Assembly (NCBI RefSeq): GCF_020804225.1
Contig: NZ_WJBI01000018.1
Span: forward strand, 75,806 to 113,418
Source: Methanosarcina sp. DH2
GTDB taxonomy: Archaea > Halobacteriota > Methanosarcinia > Methanosarcinales > Methanosarcinaceae
DNA: 37,613 nucleotides
Direction: 5' to 3'
Shown here: piece by piece, positions 33,701-37,613 of the stretch
Layout: each line of letters begins with the position of its first letter
Position numbering within the stretch: the first letter of the stretch is position 1
Notes under the pieces: generated by a model
Told to the model about the DNA's origin: nothing
What the model saw: the letters and a program-made list of their open reading frames with translations, nothing else
Database searches by the model: none
Program-made: the position numbers and the translations under genes

Positions 33701-33879
33701 TGTAAAAGTGAGAAAAATTGTTAAAGTGAGGAGAAAATTGTTAAAGAAATAAGAAAATTGTTAAAGAAATAAGAAAATTGTTAAAGAAATAAGAAAATTG
33801 TTAAAGAAATAAGAAAATTTTAAAGAAATAAGAAAATTGTTGAAGAAATGAGAAAATTGCTATAGAAGTAAGTAAATTG
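33701..33879. repeat. 20-bp minisatellite, about 9 copies
   Basis: Units of TTAAAGAAATAAGAAAATTG type run from 33701 to 33879. The central five copies are nearly identical, with divergence at both ends and one 19-nt unit (33821-33839). The array sits about 90 nt upstream of the dUTPase start. There are no spacers, so it is not a CRISPR. Confidence 0.95.
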
Positions 33880-33970
33880 CTATTTTAAAAAACAGAAAAA
33901 TAAAAAGTATACGTAGAGAAAATAGAGAGTCCGAAACTGTAATAAAGACTCTTTACAATTACAGTTTCCA

Positions 33971-34486
33971 ATGACTCTTTTATCCAGCAATGAACTGAGA
34001 AAACTTATACGGGCAAACCCTCCTTTGCTTGAAAACGCAGTTGATATCGAAACCCAGATCCAGCCAAACGGGCTTGAGCTTACCCTGAAAGAGATAAAAA
34101 CAATAGAAGGTGTTGGAGCTGTCGACTTTGACAACTCAGAAAGAAAGGTTCCCGATGCAGAGCTTCTTGAGTTCGGGAGCGACGGCTGGGTTCACCTTCC
34201 CCAGGGGATTTATAAAGTAATATTTAATGAAATTGTAAATATTCCCAGGAACCTGGCTGCAATTGCAAAGCCCAGATCAAGTCTTATTCGCTGTGGGGCA
34301 ACCCTTGAGACTGCAGTATGGGATGCTGGTTATAGTGGGCGCAGCGAATCTATGCTTGTAGTCTATAATTCAGCGGGTTTCAGGTTGAAGAAAAACGCCA
34401 GAATTATGCAGCTCCTTTTCTATACCCTTAACAGCGAAGTAGAAAAAGGATATTCCGGAATCTACCAGAACGAAAATACAAAGTGA
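33971..34486 (+). CDS. dut: archaeal dUTPase (dCTP deaminase-like)
   Basis: This 171-residue enzyme hydrolyses dUTP to dUMP, keeping uracil out of DNA and supplying dTMP synthesis. The trimeric dUTPase/Dcd fold is shown by LLSSNELRKLI at the N-terminus, the beta strand NGLELTLKEI (about 33-42), AKPRSSLIRCGATLETAVWD (about 98-117) and AGYSGRSESMLVVYN (about 118-132), which hold the nucleotide-binding Ser and Asp residues. The length fits the short archaeal Dut group and lacks the typical Dcd C-terminal extension. The hypoxanthine-DNA glycosylase elsewhere in the window handles another deamination product, but they are not linked. Promoter elements probably lie between the minisatellite and 33971. 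Confidence 0.85.
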   Translation: MTLLSSNELRKLIRANPPLLENAVDIETQIQPNGLELTLKEIKTIEGVGAVDFDNSERKVPDAELLEFGSDGWVHLPQGIYKVIFNEIVNIPRNLAAIAKPRSSLIRCGATLETAVWDAGYSGRSESMLVVYNSAGFRLKKNARIMQLLFYTLNSEVEKGYSGIYQNENTK

Positions 34487-34544
34487 ATTATGGAAAAAAG
34501 AATGTATTTTGAAGTCCGGAGAGAGGTATCTTTTGAAAATATAT

Positions 34545-34562
34545 AGATAAAGTATATATTAC
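34545..34562 (+). promoter_or_regulatory. TATA-box region for ADTH synthase gene
   Basis: ATAGATAAAGTATATATTAC, with the TATA-like AAGTATATATTA, lies about 24-40 nt before the ATG at 34584. With archaeal spacing of about 25 nt to the transcription start, the mRNA would begin at or near the start codon, giving a leaderless or very short-leader transcript. No Shine-Dalgarno is present upstream of the ATG, which agrees. Confidence 0.55.
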
Positions 34563-34583
34563 CTGATCTGTATATCACAGCCT

Positions 34584-35387
34584 ATGAGTACTATAGGAAA
34601 ATCCGTTAGGATGGAGCGTATTTTCAACAGAAATACAGGTAATGCCATTATTATCCCCATGGACCATGGAGTAGGTGCAGGTCCCATCTCAGGGCTTACA
34701 AACCTTCAGGACGCTGTAAATAGAGTTGCCGAGGGCGGAGCAAATGCCGTACTGGGGCATATGGGGCTTGCCAAACACGGACATAGAGGATACGGGCATG
34801 ATGTGGGCCTGATAATCCACCTTTCAGCCTCAACATCGCTTGCCCTTGATCCTAACCATAAAGTTCTTGTAACTACTGTGGAAGAAGCCATAAAAGTAGG
34901 AGCTGACGCTGTATCTGTTCACATTAACATAGGAGCTGAAGATGAATTTGAGATGCTGCAGGGGCTTGGATATGTTGCAGGAAAATGCGATGAATGGGGA
35001 ATTCCTCTCCTTGCAATGATGTATCCGCGCGGAAAGAAGGTCCGTTCCGAATACGATGTAGACGTAGTAAAGCATGCAGCAAGGATCGGAGCTGAGCTCG
35101 GGGCAGATATTGTCAAAACAAACTATACAGGAAGTCCGGAAACTTTCAAAGAAGTTGTCAATGGATGTCCTGTACCTGTAATTATCGCAGGCGGCCCCAA
35201 GATGGGCTCGGAAAAAGAACTGCTGGAAATGATTGAAGGTTCCCTTGAATCAGGCGGTCGTGGTGTTGCGATAGGAAGAAACGTATTCCAGGCAGAAGAC
35301 CCTACAGGTCTTGTGCGGAGAATTGCAAAAATCGTCCACGAAGGTATGACTGCCGAAGAGGTGACAAAACTGGGTAAAAATGCCTGA
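34584..35387 (+). CDS. 2-amino-3,7-dideoxy-D-threo-hept-6-ulosonate (ADTH) synthase
   Basis: This 267-residue class I aldolase barrel catalyses the first step of the archaeal alternative route to 3-dehydroquinate for aromatic amino acids, condensing a ketose phosphate fragment with aspartate semialdehyde. The sequence has [14 protein letters not shown] (Asp27 near the phosphate site), YPRGKK with Tyr147 as the likely acid/base and [10 protein letters not shown] with Schiff-base Lys178. [15 protein letters not shown] and [12 protein letters not shown] form the phosphate-binding end. It is closely similar in pattern to MJ0400. The usual partner, 3-dehydroquinate synthase II, is not adjacent here; repeats and mobile DNA follow instead. 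An alternative reading is archaeal fructose-bisphosphate aldolase, but the motifs fit ADTH synthase better. Confidence 0.88.
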   Translation: MSTIGKSVRMERIFNRNTGNAIIIPMDHGVGAGPISGLTNLQDAVNRVAEGGANAVLGHMGLAKHGHRGYGHDVGLIIHLSASTSLALDPNHKVLVTTVEEAIKVGADAVSVHINIGAEDEFEMLQGLGYVAGKCDEWGIPLLAMMYPRGKKVRSEYDVDVVKHAARIGAELGADIVKTNYTGSPETFKEVVNGCPVPVIIAGGPKMGSEKELLEMIEGSLESGGRGVAIGRNVFQAEDPTGLVRRIAKIVHEGMTAEEVTKLGKNA

Positions 35388-35408
35388 AACCCGGAAACTT
35401 AAAGAGAG

Positions 35409-35472
35409 TAAGTTAAGTGAATAAGTTAAGTGAATAAGTTAAGCAAATAAGTTAGGTGAATAAGCTAAGTAA
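35409..35472. repeat. 13-bp tandem repeat, 5 copies
   Basis: Units of TAAGTTAAGTGAA run at 35409-35421, 35422-35434, 35435-35447, 35448-35460 and a shortened 35461-35472, starting 21 nt after the ADTH synthase stop. They are AT-rich and would be in the 3' untranslated region. Confidence 0.9.
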
Positions 35473-35521
35473 GTTAAAGGCTAAATAATAACTTAAAAAA
35501 ATAATGGACTTAATTAAGGCT

Positions 35522-35679
35522 TCAGTTTCAGACTGACAGAGCGGGAAATTTACTTTTCAGGAAATTTCCCATCACCTTTTCCATTGGAAATGGTGAAGGA
35601 GCCATTTTTAGAAGAAATAATCCTTTAGAAACATGAAGAACAAAACTTAGGGGTTGACGTCTGACTTCAACTAAGTTTT
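35522..35679 (+). ncRNA. cluster of four consecutive hairpins, possible structured RNA or terminator region
   Basis: There are four stems in 158 nt. TCAGT/ACTGA pairs at 35522-35536. GGGAAATTT/AAATTTCCC (9 bp) spans 35543-35570. TCACC-T-TTTCCA/TGGAAA-T-GGTGA spans 35572-35596. AAAACTTAG/CTAAGTTTT (9 bp, with a possible inner TTGA/TCAA) spans 35642-35679. No ORF covers them. They could be a 3'-UTR fold of the ADTH synthase mRNA, an independent small RNA, or a relic of mobile DNA. No known RNA family is recognised. Confidence 0.4.
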
Positions 35680-35791
35680 AGAAAAAAATAATACTTAAGC
35701 AGAATTTTAATTTTAAGTTCAGAATACATTCAGGTGTCCCTAACCTGATAGTAGTTTCCAATGCTTTTTTGCTTATCTTTTCCTTTGCTTT

Positions 35792-35901
35792 TCTATTCCT
35801 TTACTTTTCTATTCCTTTATTCTTCTATTCCTTTATTCTTCTATTCCTTTAATTTTCTATTCCTTTATTTTTCTATTCCTTTATTTTTCTATTCCTTTAA
35901 T
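35792..35901. repeat. 16-bp tandem repeat, about 7 copies
   Basis: Units TCTATTCCTTTATTTT run with exact 16-nt period at 35792, 35808, 35824, 35840, 35856, 35872 and a partial at 35888. They are pyrimidine-rich on the plus strand. An ORF of 69 codons over them is low-complexity Phe/Leu/Ser and not a gene. Confidence 0.95.
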
Positions 35902-36138
35902 ATCACAATCTTGAGTAATAATAAATGGAACTATATTGGAGGCATTTTCGGGATCATGCTAATGCATTGATATCAAAACAAATATCTTGTTTAGCGGGAA
36001 ATTCATTGATCTATGAGTCTATTCAAAAGCCAGGATTGCGAACATACTTTAGAATTACAGTACTAAATGCATATACGAGATTATATTAGATAGACTCTTA
36101 AATAGAATTGAGAACTTATTGACCATACTTGTGCCTTA

Positions 36139-36269
36139 GAGCCTATCCGAAAAGTCAGTAATGCATGTTGAAAAGTCACAATAGGTCTATAATGTCAGAG
36201 TATCCGTTCCGGTTTTGCATATTGCATATTGTAAAAGTTATAGCAGGTAACCACTTTTCGGATAGGCTC
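36139..36269. mobile_element. 131-bp MITE with 17-bp perfect terminal inverted repeats (IS5-like ends)
   Basis: GAGCCTATCCGAAAAGT at 36139-36155 is perfectly inverted as ACTTTTCGGATAGGCTC at 36253-36269. Direct TTA triplets flank the element on both sides (36136-36138 and 36270-36272), a 3-bp target duplication of TNA type. GAGCC ends and a TNA duplication are characteristic of the IS1031 group of the IS5 family. The 97-bp interior has no transposase gene, so the element is non-autonomous and would need a transposase in trans. Confidence 0.8.
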
Positions 36270-36272
36270 TTA

Positions 36273-36910
36273 ATCAAAATAGGTAGATGATCGTCCCCTA
36301 AAAGTCTTAACTTCTTTTCAGAATAAAGTCCCAATCCATTGAAAGATTGCAGATTGAAGATATATTCCTGTATATACCAGTCAAAGAAAACTCTGTTTAC
36401 ATATAGATTCCAGTGGAAATAAAAGTGTTTGTGGATTTGTACCAGCAAGAGCAAAAATATTAGATTGACATCTATGGAGAGGATTGAGAAGAGATAAATT
36501 TCAAATCCATTTGAAAAGCATGAGCAGGACAATGAAATTAATACCGGATAGCAAAGAGCCGGATAAGATAAAGCGGGTAAATAAAGGATAGCTAACTGGG
36601 CAAAGCAATAAAATTGACTAAATAAGGAATGTACAAAGCTACGGTAAAAAAGTAAAATAAATAAAATAAATAAAAAAAATAAAATAAAATAGGCTAGCAC
36701 AAAGCATGAATATCCTATAAATACAGCTGTGAGGAAGAACTTCGATGCCGTAAATCAATACAAAAAAAGAGAAAATAGGGTTCAATTTCATAGAGATAAA
36801 ATCAAGAAAATGATTAAAAATATATAGGGAAAAATAAAAAGATATAAATTAAAAAGAAATATTAATAGTAAAAAATTTCGTAACTATTCAGGCAGCCTTT
36901 TAAAGGCTAC
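36273..36910. other. AT-rich non-coding region
   Basis: This lies between the MITE and the IS66-type transposase. A 174-codon minus-strand open frame spans it and the MITE, but its N-terminal half is low-complexity (Phe, Ile, Leu, Tyr) produced by AAATAAAAT runs and no ribosome-binding site or motif is seen. AT-content is extreme from 36640 to 36870. Confidence 0.4.
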
Positions 36911-36937
36911 AATTTTTCCTCTTTTCGAGGAAAAATT
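36911..36937 (+). promoter_or_regulatory. perfect 11-bp hairpin upstream of transposase
   Basis: AATTTTTCCTC, loop TTTTC, GAGGAAAAATT ends 34 nt before the transposase ATG. If transcribed it would fold in the leader and could limit translation, or it may be a transposase-binding site near the left end of the element. An AGCCTTTTAAAGGCT palindrome lies immediately before it (about 36895-36908). Confidence 0.5.
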
Positions 36938-36971
36938 GGATATAAATTGAATTCTATTTTGTTTCGTTATC

Positions 36972-37613
36972 ATGCTTACACGTGAAGAGATTCTTGCTTT
37001 GTGTGCTTCAAACCCTGAAGTTATTGCTTACATTGTGAGTCTTGAAACTCAAATTAAAGAACTTACTGAAAGGTTGATAGCCTTAGAGTCTCGTTTAAAC
37101 CAAAATAGTCGTAACAGCAGTCGTCCTCCTTCTACTGATTTTTTTGTCAAGGAGAAACCTAATCCTAAGAGTCTCCGTAAAAAGAGCGGGAAGAAACCTG
37201 GAGGTCAAGATGGTCACCCAGGGACAACTCTTGATATGGTTGATGATCCTGAGTAGGTAATAGAACATTCTTTGAGTTGCTGCAAAGAATGTGGCCATAC
37301 TCTTGAGAATGTTGAAGTTGAAGCCCATGAGAAAAGACAGATCTTTGATATTCCTCCTGTAAATCTAATTGTTACAGAACACAAAAGTCAGATTAAGACC
37401 TGTCCTTACTGTGGAAGAATAAATAAAGCTGTTTTTCCTGAATCAGTAAAATATCCAGTTCAGTATGGTCCAAATATTTTAGCTTCAGCTATTTACTGTA
37501 AAAATCACCATTTTATCCCCTATGAAAGGATTTCTGAATTTTTTGAGGATATTATGGGAATAAAAATCTGTCCTGCTACGATAATTCGAGCAGAAAGAGA
37601 ATGTTTTCAGAAT
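36972..37613 (+). CDS. IS66-type transposase, partial, with in-frame UAG (candidate pyrrolysine)
   Basis: ATG at 36972 begins an IS66-like transposase. A coiled-coil leader covers residues 1-45 (SLETQIKELTERLIALESRL), then comes the family signature LNQNSRNSSRPPSTD (about 43-57) and the basic GKKPGGQDGHPGTTLD (about 73-88). Codon 95 is UAG (37254-37256). The same frame resumes VIEHSLSCCKECGHTLENVE, with a zinc-finger-like CCKECG and CPYCGR, then VKYPVQYGPNILASAIYCKN, and stays open to the window edge, 119 further codons. The DDE catalytic domain is outside the window. Because both sides of the UAG are homologous to IS66, this is one gene, either decoded through UAG as pyrrolysine or inactivated by CAG-to-TAG. 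No clear Shine-Dalgarno. Confidence 0.85.
37265..37292 (+). promoter_or_regulatory. stem-loop 8 nt downstream of in-frame UAG (PYLIS-like candidate)
   Basis: ACATTCTTTG (37265-37274) and CAAAGAATGT (37283-37292) form a perfect 10-bp stem with the 8-nt loop AGTTGCTG. It begins 8 nt after the UAG at 37254-37256, inside coding sequence. A stem-loop close behind UAG has been proposed as a pyrrolysine insertion element in methylamine methyltransferase genes, though its need is debated. Function here is inferred from position only. Confidence 0.5.

Noticed and set aside
33701-33879. Possible CRISPR array
   Set aside because: The 20-bp units are directly contiguous with no unique spacers, and no cas genes are present. 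It is a minisatellite.
35761-35970. 69-codon plus-strand ORF over the 16-bp repeats
   Set aside because: The protein is pure low-complexity Phe/Leu/Tyr/Ser dictated by the tandem DNA repeat, with no ribosome-binding site.
36176-36700. 174-codon minus-strand ORF
   Set aside because: It begins in AAATAAAAT low-complexity DNA, ends inside the MITE, and shows no motif or ribosome-binding site. It is open by base composition.
1-37613. tRNA or rRNA genes
   Set aside because: I looked for T-arm GGTTCRA patterns with matching acceptor stems and for conserved rRNA blocks, and found none.

Overview
The window reads as chromosomal DNA of a methanogenic archaeon of the genus Methanosarcina. The strongest evidence is an adjacent mtaC-mtaB pair (methanol corrinoid protein and methanol:corrinoid methyltransferase, with all known ligand residues in place) flanked by two winged-helix regulators of the Msr type. 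Other support comes from an archaeal ADTH synthase, an archaeal dUTPase, a family-6 UDG, PGF-CTERM-like surface proteins, AT-rich intergenic DNA, and near-complete avoidance of UAG as a stop codon. UAG encodes pyrrolysine in this genus.

Layout. 1-5 kb holds a PAS/HAMP signal transducer cut by the window edge, a DUF1579-like protein and a three-PAS histidine kinase. 5-12 kb holds a P-loop kinase fused to a calcineurin-like phosphatase domain with altered motifs, a tandem pair of FAD/Rieske oxidoreductases, and a SWIM zinc-finger protein. 12-18 kb holds a 2x[4Fe-4S] ferredoxin, a hypoxanthine-DNA glycosylase, the two Msr-type regulators, a 0.9-kb leader region and mtaCB. 18-29 kb is housekeeping and accessory: DUF429, GT-B glycosyltransferase, HAD hydrolase, small membrane proteins, methionine sulfoxide reductase B with an anomalous 5' end, an orphan MacB-like permease, glycogen debranching enzyme, an Nramp-like remnant, an LLM flavin oxidoreductase, a GNAT and an iron-sulfur flavoprotein. 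29-33 kb encodes two secreted or surface proteins. 33-37.6 kb holds an IS200/IS605 remnant, dUTPase, ADTH synthase, a run of hairpins, a MITE and the 5' half of an IS66-type transposase.

The most striking observation is at the right edge. The IS66-type transposase is interrupted by one in-frame UAG (37254-37256) and then stays open to the end of the window with clear IS66 homology. A perfect 10-bp stem with an 8-nt loop begins 8 nt after the UAG. In a pyrrolysine-using genus this is a candidate Pyl-decoded transposase with a PYLIS-like element; a simple CAG-to-TAG nonsense mutation is the competing explanation.

A second genome-scale pattern is that at least a dozen intergenic regions carry short tandem repeats of 12-41 bp units, each with its own sequence, usually beside a gene end and sometimes overlapping a stop codon. 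No tRNA, rRNA or CRISPR array was seen.
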